35,581 bases of DNA. Origin: an uncultured Bacteroidales bacterium. GTDB taxonomy: Bacteria > Bacteroidota > Bacteroidia > Bacteroidales > F082. This document shows, piece after piece, positions 24,250-31,765 of this stretch (positions are counted from its first letter, which is position 1; the number at the start of each line of letters is the position of its first letter). The position numbers and the translations under genes are program-made. Below the pieces are notes generated by a model. That model was not told the origin of the DNA. It made no database searches and saw nothing but the letters and a program-made list of their open reading frames with translations. The stretch is taken from contig CAJOIH010000016.1 of NCBI GenBank assembly GCA_905234455.1, positions 1-35,581 of the forward strand, read 5' to 3'.

Positions 24250-24846
24250 ATGAGAACGTTTTTGCACTTTCATATCAGTTTTTGCCTCCTCTTGGCCCTG
24301 GTTTTGTGCCAGAAACCAACTCACCTTCGCTACTTCGATGTCAAAGGCGTCAAATACGAATACCCGCCCATCGACCACATCAGCCCATTCGACCCCCTCA
24401 TCCGCACCGAAGCCGCCAAGATAGGGTGGGACTGGAGGCTGCTGGCCTCGCTCATCTACCAAGAGTCGCACTTCAAGCCGGACCTCGTCAACGAAAAAGG
24501 GGCCTTCGGACTCATGCAACTTATGCCCGTCACCATGGAGCGATATGGGCTCGACACCACCGCAACCATCCAAGAACAACTCGAAGTGGCAGGCAAACTG
24601 CTCCTGTTTTTCGACGGCGAGCTGCCCGAAAGCATCACCGACAGCATCGAACGCATCAAATTCATCCTGGCTAGCTACAACGGAGGACTGGGTCACGTCA
24701 TGAAAGCCCGCGACAAAGCCGAAAGACAGGGCAAGGACCCCAACCTATGGACCCGTAACGTCGAAAACTACACCCACAAACAGACCTATTACTTCGTCCG
24801 AGATATCAAGAAACGCTATTCATATTATTCAAAGGTGATCAAATGA
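24250..24846 (+). CDS. Lytic transglycosylase (SLT domain, MltF-like catalytic part)
   Basis: 198 residues: a hydrophobic N-terminal signal (1-20, ending LVLC, so possibly a lipoprotein with Cys20) and an SLT lysozyme-like domain. The catalytic Glu72 is in LIYQESHF; GLMQLMP (87-93) and ASYNGG complete the family signature. It would cut the glycan strands of peptidoglycan. It lacks the solute-binding domain of full-length MltF. The start at 24250 begins the signal peptide; the frame is open far upstream but that part overlaps the acyltransferase gene on the other strand. Coupled to the next gene by ATGA (24843-24846). Confidence 0.88.
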   Translation: MRTFLHFHISFCLLLALVLCQKPTHLRYFDVKGVKYEYPPIDHISPFDPLIRTEAAKIGWDWRLLASLIYQESHFKPDLVNEKGAFGLMQLMPVTMERYGLDTTATIQEQLEVAGKLLLFFDGELPESITDSIERIKFILASYNGGLGHVMKARDKAERQGKDPNLWTRNVENYTHKQTYYFVRDIKKRYSYYSKVIK

Positions 24847-25478
24847 AAAAGTTTTACCTCATCACGCTCGTGCTGACATGGATCGGCATCGGATTGCATG
24901 CCCAGACCTTCGACGGCGGTCTCACCGTAGGGGCAGTCACCTCGCAGATCAACGGCGACGGCTACGCCGGCTTCCACCAGCTCGGATGCACCGCCGGCGT
25001 CTTCGGCCGCATCCCCACCGAAGGCCATTCCTCATGGCAAATGGAACTGAAATACTCCCTCTTCGGCGCACACTCCAGCGTCGACGAAGTCAACTATGGC
25101 CTCAATCCCATGAGCATCCGCCTGCATTACCTGGAACTGCCGCTGCTGTTCCATTACAACTTGGGCGGCCTGAATATCAATGGTAAAACGCTGGATTTCA
25201 TTACGTTCGAACTGGGCCTCAGCGGCGACTTCCTCATCCGCGGCACCCAATCGGCCAACTTCGACGCCAACTTCGACAACAAAGCGTGGCTGTTTTTCTC
25301 CGTCACCGGTAACGTGGGCCTGCAGTTCGACCTCAACGACCACCTGGGCATCGACATCCGTAGCATGAACAGCCTCACCCCCTGCCGCCTGACCCCAGGC
25401 GCAGGAAGCTATTTCCTGCATTCATTCAACATCGCCCTTCAGGCCACGTTGGTCTACACTATTTTCCACGCCAACTAG
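24843..25478 (+). CDS. Outer-membrane beta-barrel protein coupled to the transglycosylase
   Basis: 211 residues with signal peptide (MKKFYLITLVLTWIGIGLHAQ) and short barrel strands (SIRLHYLELPLLFHYNLGG, ITFELGLSGDFLI, ALQATLVYTIF), typical of Bacteroidota porin-family barrels. Its ATG overlaps the transglycosylase stop, so the two are made together and may act at the same place in the envelope. It is convergent with the 443-residue barrel gene (5 bases apart). Confidence 0.8.
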   Translation: MKKFYLITLVLTWIGIGLHAQTFDGGLTVGAVTSQINGDGYAGFHQLGCTAGVFGRIPTEGHSSWQMELKYSLFGAHSSVDEVNYGLNPMSIRLHYLELPLLFHYNLGGLNINGKTLDFITFELGLSGDFLIRGTQSANFDANFDNKAWLFFSVTGNVGLQFDLNDHLGIDIRSMNSLTPCRLTPGAGSYFLHSFNIALQATLVYTIFHAN

Positions 25479-25483
25479 AAAAT

Positions 25484-26815
25484 CTAGAAGATGTAGTTGA
25501 ATCCCACGAAGATCTTGAATTTCTCGCCGTCAATGGGATTCAAGGCACGACCGGCGTCCACCGCCAAAATCATGTTGCGGTTCATGATGAGCTTGATGCC
25601 GGCACCGGCACTCATGTGCGGCTTCTCTTTTTCGCCGCTGTAGTAGAGATCCTCCACTTTTTGGCCTTCGGGAACAGTCGCCGCATAGACGTTTTGCGCC
25701 TGGATCATCTCATCCTCGCGGAACTTCTGGATGACCATGCCGGCATCGAAGAAGGGACAGAAAGCCAGCTGCCAGTTCTGGTTGATGAACTGGAAGTCGA
25801 GGAAATGCCAACGCAACTCGGCGTTGCCCAGCACAAAGCCGTCGCCCAACACGCCGTTGCGGTTCACGCCACGCATGGTGACCACACCGCCCAAACCCTC
25901 GGTGTACATCTTCTGGAAGAACGGGGTGTTGATGTTGTTGATCATGTACCAGGGGTTCTCACCGGCAATCTTGTGCTGCACGCCCAAACGGTAGGCAAAG
26001 GTGAGCTTGTCGCGGTAAATGGGGATGTATTGGCGCCAAATGAAAGTCTGCATCAAGGCGTTGTAGCCGTTGCCGTCAATGAAGTCCGACGACCCCGTGA
26101 GGGTGTACTCGGCGTAGATGCCCTTCGAGGGATCGCTGTTGTGGTCGCGGCTGTCGTAGATCAAACCGAGACGCAGCTGGGCGATGTTGCCGCCGTTCTT
26201 CTCATTGTCCTTGATGATCCCGGCGTTCACATAATTGGTGTACAAGGTCTCCTGTCCCTCGTAGGCCTCGAGGCTGATCTTGTCGGTCGCCACGTGGTAA
26301 TAGGCCAGGCCGGCCACCCAGTTCAGGTTGGGCACACCAAAGAAGGAGCGTTGCATCGACCCCACAAAACGCAAGGTGTTGCGCTTGATGAAGTGGTAGC
26401 CGCTCTTGTAACCCTCAACGCCCTCGTTGGCAAAGAGGTTGGGGTCGAAGGTGCCGGCTTCATAACCGTTGAAGCCAAAGAACTCGAACTTCTTCGAATA
26501 GTTATAGGTGAGGTCAAAGAAGAGCTTGGTATCCTTGATCAAAAGCGGCATGTCGCTGTAGAAACGGAACACGCCCGAGCCTTTGGTGTAACGCGAGACC
26601 TCCACGTTGAACTTGTAGTTGTAACGGGGATAGTTGGTGCCGTCGCCGAAGTTGAAGATGTCGACGCAGGCACCATACTGGAACCCCAAGTCGCTATCGA
26701 AGCCCAACACAGGCAACGGACCGAAGTTCCAACCTTTCTTGATGATTTCCTTTTTCTGTGAAAACGCGCTGACCGAAAGCAACAGCGCCAAAGCAATGAG
26801 TAGATGTTTCTTCAT
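25484..26815 (-). CDS. BamA/Omp85-like surface antigen barrel without POTRA domains
   Basis: 443 residues. Signal peptide 1-20 (MKKHLLIALALLLSVSAFSQ) is followed directly by barrel strands. LGLIYDSRDHNSDPSKGIY, MRGVNRNGVLGDGFVLGNAELRW (resembling the Omp85 loop-6 region) and the C-terminal FKIFVGFNYIF (aromatic last residue) point to the surface-antigen/Omp85 superfamily. No POTRA domain is present, so it is not BamA itself. The ATG at 26815 is set by the signal peptide; the 64-residue upstream extension of the frame lies over the promoter region and the start of mntP. Role unknown. Confidence 0.8.
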   Translation of the reverse strand: MKKHLLIALALLLSVSAFSQKKEIIKKGWNFGPLPVLGFDSDLGFQYGACVDIFNFGDGTNYPRYNYKFNVEVSRYTKGSGVFRFYSDMPLLIKDTKLFFDLTYNYSKKFEFFGFNGYEAGTFDPNLFANEGVEGYKSGYHFIKRNTLRFVGSMQRSFFGVPNLNWVAGLAYYHVATDKISLEAYEGQETLYTNYVNAGIIKDNEKNGGNIAQLRLGLIYDSRDHNSDPSKGIYAEYTLTGSSDFIDGNGYNALMQTFIWRQYIPIYRDKLTFAYRLGVQHKIAGENPWYMINNINTPFFQKMYTEGLGGVVTMRGVNRNGVLGDGFVLGNAELRWHFLDFQFINQNWQLAFCPFFDAGMVIQKFREDEMIQAQNVYAATVPEGQKVEDLYYSGEKEKPHMSAGAGIKLIMNRNMILAVDAGRALNPIDGEKFKIFVGFNYIF

Positions 26816-26832
26816 AACGATGAAATTTGGGA

Positions 26833-26840
26833 CAAAATTA
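26833..26840 (-). promoter_or_regulatory. -7 box for the BamA-like gene
   Basis: TAATTTTG on the minus strand, 17 bases before the ATG at 26815. A T-rich stretch from the tandem repeat (26854-26894) covers the -33 area. Confidence 0.45.
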
Positions 26841-26853
26841 AGAAAACTTCTCT

Positions 26854-26894
26854 TTCTTGAAAAACAAAAAAGATTCTTGAAAAACAAAAAAAGA
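26854..26894. repeat. 20/21-base tandem duplication in a divergent promoter region
   Basis: TTCTTGAAAAACAAAAAAGA (26854-26873) is followed by the same unit with one additional A (26874-26894). It lies between the BamA-like gene and mntP and spans the upstream promoter regions of both. Confidence 0.85.
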
Positions 26895-26895
26895 C

Positions 26896-26903
26896 TATTT
26901 TTG
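26896..26903 (+). promoter_or_regulatory. -7 box for mntP
   Basis: TATTTTTG followed by C, 18 bases before the ATG at 26922. The -33 position falls in the tandem duplication; a CTTG there is only 16 bases upstream, so the spacing is short. Confidence 0.45.
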
Positions 26904-26921
26904 CGGCTCAATTTGAAAGCT

Positions 26922-27545
26922 ATGGGTTTCCTCGAAATACTCCTCATCGGCATCGGCCTCTCCATGGACGCCTTCTCGGTTTCAATATGTAAAGGCTTGA
27001 CCACCAAGCAGTTCTCATGGAAAATGGCTTTAACCTGCGGCCTTTGGTTTGGCTTCTTCCAAGCTCTGATGCCCCTGATCGGCTATCTTCTCGGCGCGCA
27101 GTTTGAGCAATACATCACGGCGGTCGACCACTGGATCGCCTTCGGCCTGCTTTTCCTCATCGGCGCCAACATGATCCGCGAAGCCCTCTCCAAAAAAGAA
27201 GAAGTCCAGTCGTCATTGCGAGGAGCGGAGCTTAGCGGAGCGACGTGGCAACCCAGTACTACCCAAGATGGCCAGTTGGGTTTCAAAACCATGTTGTTGC
27301 TGGCCATCGCCACCAGCATCGACGCCCTCGCCGTCGGCATCTCCTTCGCCTGCATCCAAGTCAAAATCTGGTCCTCCATCCTCATCATCGGTATCACCAC
27401 CTTCCTTTTCTCCATCATCGGCGTGAAAATCGGCAATGTGTTCGGCTCCAAATTCGAGAAATCAGCTGGAATCATCGGCGGTATCATACTGATACTCATT
27501 GGGTTAAAGATCCTACTGGAACATCTCGGCATCATCAGTTTTTAA
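26922..27545 (+). CDS. mntP: Manganese efflux pump MntP with a repeat-encoded loop insertion
   Basis: Exports Mn2+ across the inner membrane. 207 residues with six hydrophobic segments in two homologous halves, each with the conserved Asp: [10 protein letters not shown] (Asp16) and TSIDALAVG (Asp134). Residues ~97-111 ([15 protein letters not shown]), in the loop between halves, are encoded by a REP-like repeat and are not part of the normal family sequence; the reading frame survives. The ATG at 26922 is chosen over the upstream extension because it gives the typical MntP start ([18 protein letters not shown]). The upstream region shows no clear Mn2+ riboswitch. Confidence 0.92.
   Translation: MGFLEILLIGIGLSMDAFSVSICKGLTTKQFSWKMALTCGLWFGFFQALMPLIGYLLGAQFEQYITAVDHWIAFGLLFLIGANMIREALSKKEEVQSSLRGAELSGATWQPSTTQDGQLGFKTMLLLAIATSIDALAVGISFACIQVKIWSSILIIGITTFLFSIIGVKIGNVFGSKFEKSAGIIGGIILILIGLKILLEHLGIISF
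27211..27253. repeat. REP-like palindromic repeat inside mntP
   Basis: It begins GTCATTGCGAGGAGC and ends GACGTGGCAAC, resembling the widely seen GTCATTGCGAGGAGC...GCAA interspersed repeat. TTGC/GCAA pairs close it and AGCGGAGC occurs twice (27224-27231 and 27234-27241). It is translated in frame in the MntP loop. The match to the repeat class is from memory of its form; copy number in this genome cannot be checked. Confidence 0.75.
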
Positions 27546-27583
27546 CGATGAATTCGTTTTGTTGAAAAAAAAATGGGAAGATT

Positions 27584-27614
27584 TGCCTTGATTTATTAAA
27601 AATTCGTAATTTTG
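27584..27614 (+). promoter_or_regulatory. Promoter of tRNA-Pro
   Basis: TTTG (27584-27587), 19 bases, then TAATTTTG followed by C (27607-27614): a full match to the Bacteroidota promoter consensus, starting transcription about 8 bases before the mature tRNA. Confidence 0.8.
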
Positions 27615-27628
27615 CAGACTGAAAGTTT

Positions 27629-27702
27629 CGGGATGTAGCGCAGCCCGGTAGCGCGCTTCGTTCGGGACGAAGAGGCCGCAAGTTCGAATCTTGTCATCCC
27701 GA
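27629..27702 (+). tRNA. tRNA-Pro (anticodon CGG)
   Basis: A complete cloverleaf of 74 bases. The acceptor stem is CGGGATG / CATCCCG with discriminator A. The anticodon stem CTTCG / CGAAG holds the loop TTCGGGA, giving anticodon CGG with G37, which reads proline codon CCG. The first base pair C1-G72 is a proline tRNA identity mark. The T-loop TTCGAAT is standard. CCA is not encoded. Confidence 0.96.
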
Positions 27703-27713
27703 CTTTATTTTTG
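27683..27713 (+). promoter_or_regulatory. Probable zeta-kinase promoter overlapping the tRNA 3' end
   Basis: TATTTTTG (27706-27713) lies 25 bases before the zeta-kinase ATG. The only -33 candidate at the right distance (19 bases) is TTCG (27683-27686), which is part of the tRNA T-loop. Whether this box drives transcription, or the gene is read through from the tRNA promoter, is open. Confidence 0.45.
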
Positions 27714-27738
27714 AAAACGAGAGAGATATTTTTATTTC

Positions 27739-28335
27739 ATGCCTAACCTGTTCATCATATCAGGCTGTAATGGCGCTGGTAAGACAACAGCTTCAATGAC
27801 GGTACTGCCGGAAACCCTGCAATGCCGCGAATTCGTCAATTGCGACGAGATGGCTAAAGGTCTTAACCCGCTCAACCCCGACAGCGCGAGAATCGCTGCC
27901 GCAAGGCTCATGTTGCCCCGCATCAGAAGGCTCATCGCCCACGACGCCGACTTCGCCATCGAAACCACTCTCGCTACCAAATCCTATCACGCTCTCGTTA
28001 AAAACGCCCAAGAAAAGGGCTACGACGTCAAACTGCTCTACTTCTGGCTCCAAAGCCCCGAACTCGCCCTGCAGCGCGTGGCCGAACGTGTGAAAAACGG
28101 CGGCCATAACGTCGAAGAACTCATCGTCCGCCGCCGCTACGCCGCCGGCATCCGTAACCTGTTCAAACTCTACCTCCCCGTCGTCGATTATTTCATCCTG
28201 ATCGACAACTCCGTCATGCCCCGCGAAGTCATCGCCGAAGGCAACATCTATGATACGGTAAAGGTTTATAACGAAGAAAAATTTAAAAAACTCAGACAAT
28301 ATGACAACAGTAAAAGTGAATGCGAAGAAAAATGA
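27739..28335 (+). CDS. Zeta-toxin-like P-loop kinase
   Basis: 198 residues. It starts almost at once with a Walker A motif, GCNGAGKTT (9-17), followed by FVNCDEMAKGLNP and FAIETTLATKSY, then LLYFWLQSPELALQRV with NGGHNVEELIVRRRY, the pattern of the chromosomal zeta-toxin/AAA_33 family. True zeta toxins phosphorylate UDP-N-acetylglucosamine; the substrate of this subgroup is unknown. The last 35 bases overlap a second ORF (28301-28498). No classical epsilon antitoxin is seen upstream; a tRNA gene is there. It may be a toxin with an unusual antitoxin, or a housekeeping-type small-molecule kinase. Confidence 0.82.
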   Translation: MPNLFIISGCNGAGKTTASMTVLPETLQCREFVNCDEMAKGLNPLNPDSARIAAARLMLPRIRRLIAHDADFAIETTLATKSYHALVKNAQEKGYDVKLLYFWLQSPELALQRVAERVKNGGHNVEELIVRRRYAAGIRNLFKLYLPVVDYFILIDNSVMPREVIAEGNIYDTVKVYNEEKFKKLRQYDNSKSECEEK

Positions 28336-28498
28336 GGTCTCCGATCTGACCAAAATGCTCATGACCGGACTCGACCTCTCGTTCCGCCGCCTAGTGATCA
28401 TGCGTAGCCGCCATAACGGCACCATGTGCTTCTGCGACGAAAAAGGCAATATCTATACTGTCAAAGCCAAAGACGTCAAAGCTAAAATGGGCGCATGA
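28301..28498 (+). CDS. Small protein of unknown function nested between zeta kinase and fucosidase
   Basis: I do not recognise this 65-residue basic protein. Its ATG (28301) lies 35 bases inside the zeta-like gene in another frame, and its TGA overlaps the fucosidase ATG (ATGA, 28495-28498). It contains DLSFRRLVIMRSRHNGTMCF and a C-terminal GNIYTVKAKDVKAKMGA. A short helix, then beta strands, is plausible. No signal peptide. Its fixed position downstream of and overlapping a zeta-type kinase makes it a candidate antitoxin or regulator, but this is only inferred from context. Confidence 0.6.
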   Translation: MTTVKVNAKKNEVSDLTKMLMTGLDLSFRRLVIMRSRHNGTMCFCDEKGNIYTVKAKDVKAKMGA

Positions 28499-29913
28499 GA
28501 AAACTGATCTTCACCGCCCTGCTCATACTAATGGGCATCGTGGGCACCGCCCAACCCCAACCAACCCAAACCTCCGACCAAAACCCCGAAACTGACCCCC
28601 TTATCGTCACTCGCCTCCACGAGTGGCAAGACCTGAAATTCGGATTCATGATGCACTGGGGCATCTACGCCCAATGGGAAGTCGTCGAATCCTGGTCCAT
28701 CTGCAACGAACCTTGGATCAACCGAAACGGCGCCGACTACTACCAATACAAAACCGATTACCAAAACCTCAACAAGACCTTCAACCCCAAAAACTTCGAC
28801 CCCGACAAATGGGCCGAAGCCGCACAAGACGCAGGCATGAAATACGTGGTCTTCACCACCAAACACCACGACGGGTTCTGCCTCTTCAACACCAAGGAAA
28901 CCAACTATTCCACCGTCGACCCCTCATGCCCGTTTTCATCAAATCCGAAAGCCGACATCGCCGGCGAAGTGGTCAAAGCCTTCCGCCAAAAAGGCTTCTG
29001 GACCGGACTCTACTTCTCCAAACCGGATTGGCACTGCGACGACTACTGGGCACACGAATGGGCCACCCCCGACCGTAACGTCAACTACGACCCCACCGTT
29101 CACCCCGAACGCTTCCAAAAATACAAGGACTTCACCTTCAACCAGATCAAAGAAATAACCCATAACTACGGCGACATCGACATCCTCTGGCTCGACGGCG
29201 GCTGGGTCCGCCCCGAATGGAGCGTCAACGAAGAGACCCGCCCCTGGCTGGGATGCCAAGGCTATATCCAAGACGTGGATATGCCCCGCATTGCTGCCAT
29301 GGCCCGCGAAAACAACCCCGACCTCATCATCGTCGACCGCTCCGTGGGAGGGAAGTACGAGAACTACCAAACCCCCGAACAACAAGTGCCCGACAGCCTC
29401 CTGCCTTACCCCTGGGAGACCTGCATGTCCATGGGCGACTCGTGGTCCTACGTCTCCACCGACCACTATAAAAGCACTAACCGCCTCATCCACCTGCTCT
29501 GCGACATCGTGGCCAAAGGCGGCAACTTCCTCCTCAACGTGGGCCCCGACGCCGACGGCAACCTGCCCGACACCGCCCTGCTCCGCATGAAGGAAATCGG
29601 CGAGTGGATGCACACCAACGGCGAAGCTATCTACGGCACCCGCCCCATCTACCCCTATGCCTACGGCAAGTTCCGCTTCACCCAAAAGAATAATAAGGTG
29701 TACGCCATCTTCCTCCTCGACGAACAGGAAACCCCAGTGCCCGACACCTATTGGTTCAACGCCCCCGACATGGACCTCAAGACAGGCAAAGTCAAAGTCC
29801 TGGGCAGCCAACAAAAAGCGACACTAAAAAAGGAAGCCGACCGTTATCGGATCGACTTCCCCAATAGCTTCGAAATGCCACACGCAGTGGTATTCGAATT
29901 GCGCTGTCATTAA
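28495..29913 (+). CDS. Secreted alpha-L-fucosidase, glycoside hydrolase family 29
   Basis: 472 residues with signal peptide (MRKLIFTALLILMGIVGTAQ). It would remove alpha-L-fucose from glycans in the periplasm or outside. GH29 signatures: KFGFMMHWGIYAQWE, TTKHHDGFCLF (123-131 includes the conserved His-His-Asp), GLYFSKPDWH, and the catalytic nucleophile Asp234 in DILWLDGGW. The C-terminal beta domain (from ~390) closes the protein. Fucose release fits host mucin or plant/algal glycan use. It is unusually coupled by ATGA to the small protein gene, and there are no SusC/SusD-like partners in the window. Its stop shares TTAA with the convergent gene. Confidence 0.92.
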   Translation: MRKLIFTALLILMGIVGTAQPQPTQTSDQNPETDPLIVTRLHEWQDLKFGFMMHWGIYAQWEVVESWSICNEPWINRNGADYYQYKTDYQNLNKTFNPKNFDPDKWAEAAQDAGMKYVVFTTKHHDGFCLFNTKETNYSTVDPSCPFSSNPKADIAGEVVKAFRQKGFWTGLYFSKPDWHCDDYWAHEWATPDRNVNYDPTVHPERFQKYKDFTFNQIKEITHNYGDIDILWLDGGWVRPEWSVNEETRPWLGCQGYIQDVDMPRIAAMARENNPDLIIVDRSVGGKYENYQTPEQQVPDSLLPYPWETCMSMGDSWSYVSTDHYKSTNRLIHLLCDIVAKGGNFLLNVGPDADGNLPDTALLRMKEIGEWMHTNGEAIYGTRPIYPYAYGKFRFTQKNNKVYAIFLLDEQETPVPDTYWFNAPDMDLKTGKVKVLGSQQKATLKKEADRYRIDFPNSFEMPHAVVFELRCH

Positions 29914-31739
29914 TACTTTACGTACTTCTTTCCGTTCTGGAAATACATGCCACGGAAACTCTCCGGCAAGGTGGTGCCTAGGCAACGCCCGTCAATGGTG
30001 TAAATCCTGCCGTCACCTGCGGGCTCTTCAAGGGTCTGCTCGTCAATGGAAGTCACCTCAATCCAAAGATAATCACTGCCCGTGGGTGTCAAGGCATACG
30101 TCGACTCGCAATCTTCATAAACTGCAGTGAGTCTGATCATGTAATCGCCGGGCTCCAACTCCTGGAAATAAGAGGTGTACTCGGCATCCACCTGGATGAC
30201 CTCACGGAGCTCGTCGATATAAAGGTTGTAGTGGTGCGGAGCCGTCTCGGGAGCATCCCAGGAAACGCTAATGCCGTACATCTCGCTGGAGTAGTAATAA
30301 TCCCCCTGGAAGTTGGTGGGTGGATTGCAGGGCGTGGGTGGAGTGGGAGGGGTGACCTCGCCCATCTCGCCGCTCTGCCCGATGTTCTGCCCATAAAGGC
30401 CACCGGTGCCCGAGTTGACCCAAGCCACAATGTTCTGGCCAAAATGGAAACCGGTGCTGTTGCGGTCGCTGGTCTTGGGATAGGCATTGGAACACATGAG
30501 GGTGTTCCAGTGGAGGTTGCCTTTGTCGTCAAAGCCCAAGGCCTCCACAGTCGATTCGTAACCGGACATGCTGACACCTCTGTGGTAGATCAGCGAGAAG
30601 CCCTCGCCATACTCGAAAGCATCAATGCGCAAGCCCCCGAAAGGAGTGGTGCCGCTGTCGAACAGCATCTTGCCATCCTCACCCCAAGGCAGGAAACCTG
30701 ACTCGTCCACACAGTTCACATGAAGCTCGTAAAGCGACTCCGTGTCGGAATCGGTGCGACGGTAGGCAATGAGCAACTCATGGGTCATGGGGTTGACCGT
30801 GGCATAGGCGTCAAGGCAATAATAGGCCGGATCAGGAGAATGTACCGGCACACCGTTCAGGTCAGGGATGGTGTTGGCACCACTGGCATTGAAGTGGAAT
30901 ACGTAGGTGTTGAAGGCATTGCCGAGGCCGGAGTGCCAGATGTATACGTAACCTCCCCCCAAACCGTCAGGTACGGCGTGGTGCAGATAAGTCACCTGGA
31001 AGGTTTGCGTCGACATCAGCAGGGTCTCGGGACTGAACTGCGTGCCGTCCACGTTGTAACCGGCGACGAAGATCTGCTTGTCGGTGTAAAAGCCACTGCC
31101 GCATTTCTCGTAAGTCACAAAGACACGGTTGTCGTCACTCAAGGTGAGCTTTCCGTACATGCAGTTGTAACCGCCGTTGTCGGAGATGGTCACCGTGGGG
31201 TTGGTGGTACCGTTGGCGTTGACATACTGCAAGTAAAGGTTGGTGTAATCGAAGCCCAAGCACCAGACACCACCGTTGTTGCCGGCGATGACCTCAGCGC
31301 GCGAGAAGCCTAGTCCGCTAAAGAGCCTGACGCCACCCTCGCCCCAGGCAAAAGTGCCATCGGCATTGATCTTCACAGCATAGGTGTAGCCGTCGTAAGC
31401 GGCAAAACAGCTGACAACGGCGCCATCAGTCGTCGTGGCCATGGCCAAACCTTCCGACATGCTCGAGAACTCGTGGCCTCCAATGTGGATGCCGTCAGGC
31501 CCCCACTGAGGGACGCCCTCAAAGTTCAAACGCTGCAAGGTCGGCGACCAGCCGTTGCTGAAAAACTGGTTCCATTGCACGTAAGTGTCGCTGGTGATGG
31601 GGTTGGTGGCAAGATAGATCTCACCTGCATCGGTCGAGGTATTGGCGATGAAGGTGTTGTTCGTGGGATCGTTCACCCACTGGGCCTGCCCCGCAACGAG
31701 TGCAGCCAACGCCATGAGGAGTAGTAGAATTTTTTTCAT
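29910..31739 (-). CDS. Secreted surface protein with fibronectin-like domain and T9SS-type C-terminus
   Basis: 609 residues. Signal peptide 1-19 (ends AGQAQ). The body repeats a WG.DG motif seen in many T9SS proteins: GVPQWGPDGIHI, GTFAWGEGGVRLF and GFLPWGEDGKMLF, each after a strand like KINADG, suggesting a beta-propeller-like fold. A proline-rich linker (TPPTPPTPC) leads to a fibronectin-type-III-like domain (ISVSWDAPE ... YIDELREV). The last ~40 residues (IYTIDGRCLG ... RGMYFQNGKKYVKY) match the type A T9SS sorting domain. It starts 26 bases after the leuS stop and may be transcribed with it. Ligand unknown. Confidence 0.85.
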   Translation of the reverse strand: MKKILLLLMALAALVAGQAQWVNDPTNNTFIANTSTDAGEIYLATNPITSDTYVQWNQFFSNGWSPTLQRLNFEGVPQWGPDGIHIGGHEFSSMSEGLAMATTTDGAVVSCFAAYDGYTYAVKINADGTFAWGEGGVRLFSGLGFSRAEVIAGNNGGVWCLGFDYTNLYLQYVNANGTTNPTVTISDNGGYNCMYGKLTLSDDNRVFVTYEKCGSGFYTDKQIFVAGYNVDGTQFSPETLLMSTQTFQVTYLHHAVPDGLGGGYVYIWHSGLGNAFNTYVFHFNASGANTIPDLNGVPVHSPDPAYYCLDAYATVNPMTHELLIAYRRTDSDTESLYELHVNCVDESGFLPWGEDGKMLFDSGTTPFGGLRIDAFEYGEGFSLIYHRGVSMSGYESTVEALGFDDKGNLHWNTLMCSNAYPKTSDRNSTGFHFGQNIVAWVNSGTGGLYGQNIGQSGEMGEVTPPTPPTPCNPPTNFQGDYYYSSEMYGISVSWDAPETAPHHYNLYIDELREVIQVDAEYTSYFQELEPGDYMIRLTAVYEDCESTYALTPTGSDYLWIEVTSIDEQTLEEPAGDGRIYTIDGRCLGTTLPESFRGMYFQNGKKYVKY

Positions 31740-31765
31740 AGTATTATATTTTATATTGTTAGTGT

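Noticed and set aside
26816-27007. 64-residue N-terminal extension of the BamA-like protein
   Set aside because: It overlaps mntP and the divergent promoter region, and the internal MKKHLLIALALL is a standard signal peptide start.
27629-27702. Attachment site of an integrated island at tRNA-Pro
   Set aside because: No integrase and no repeat of the tRNA 3' end is visible in the window; kept only as a question in the findings.
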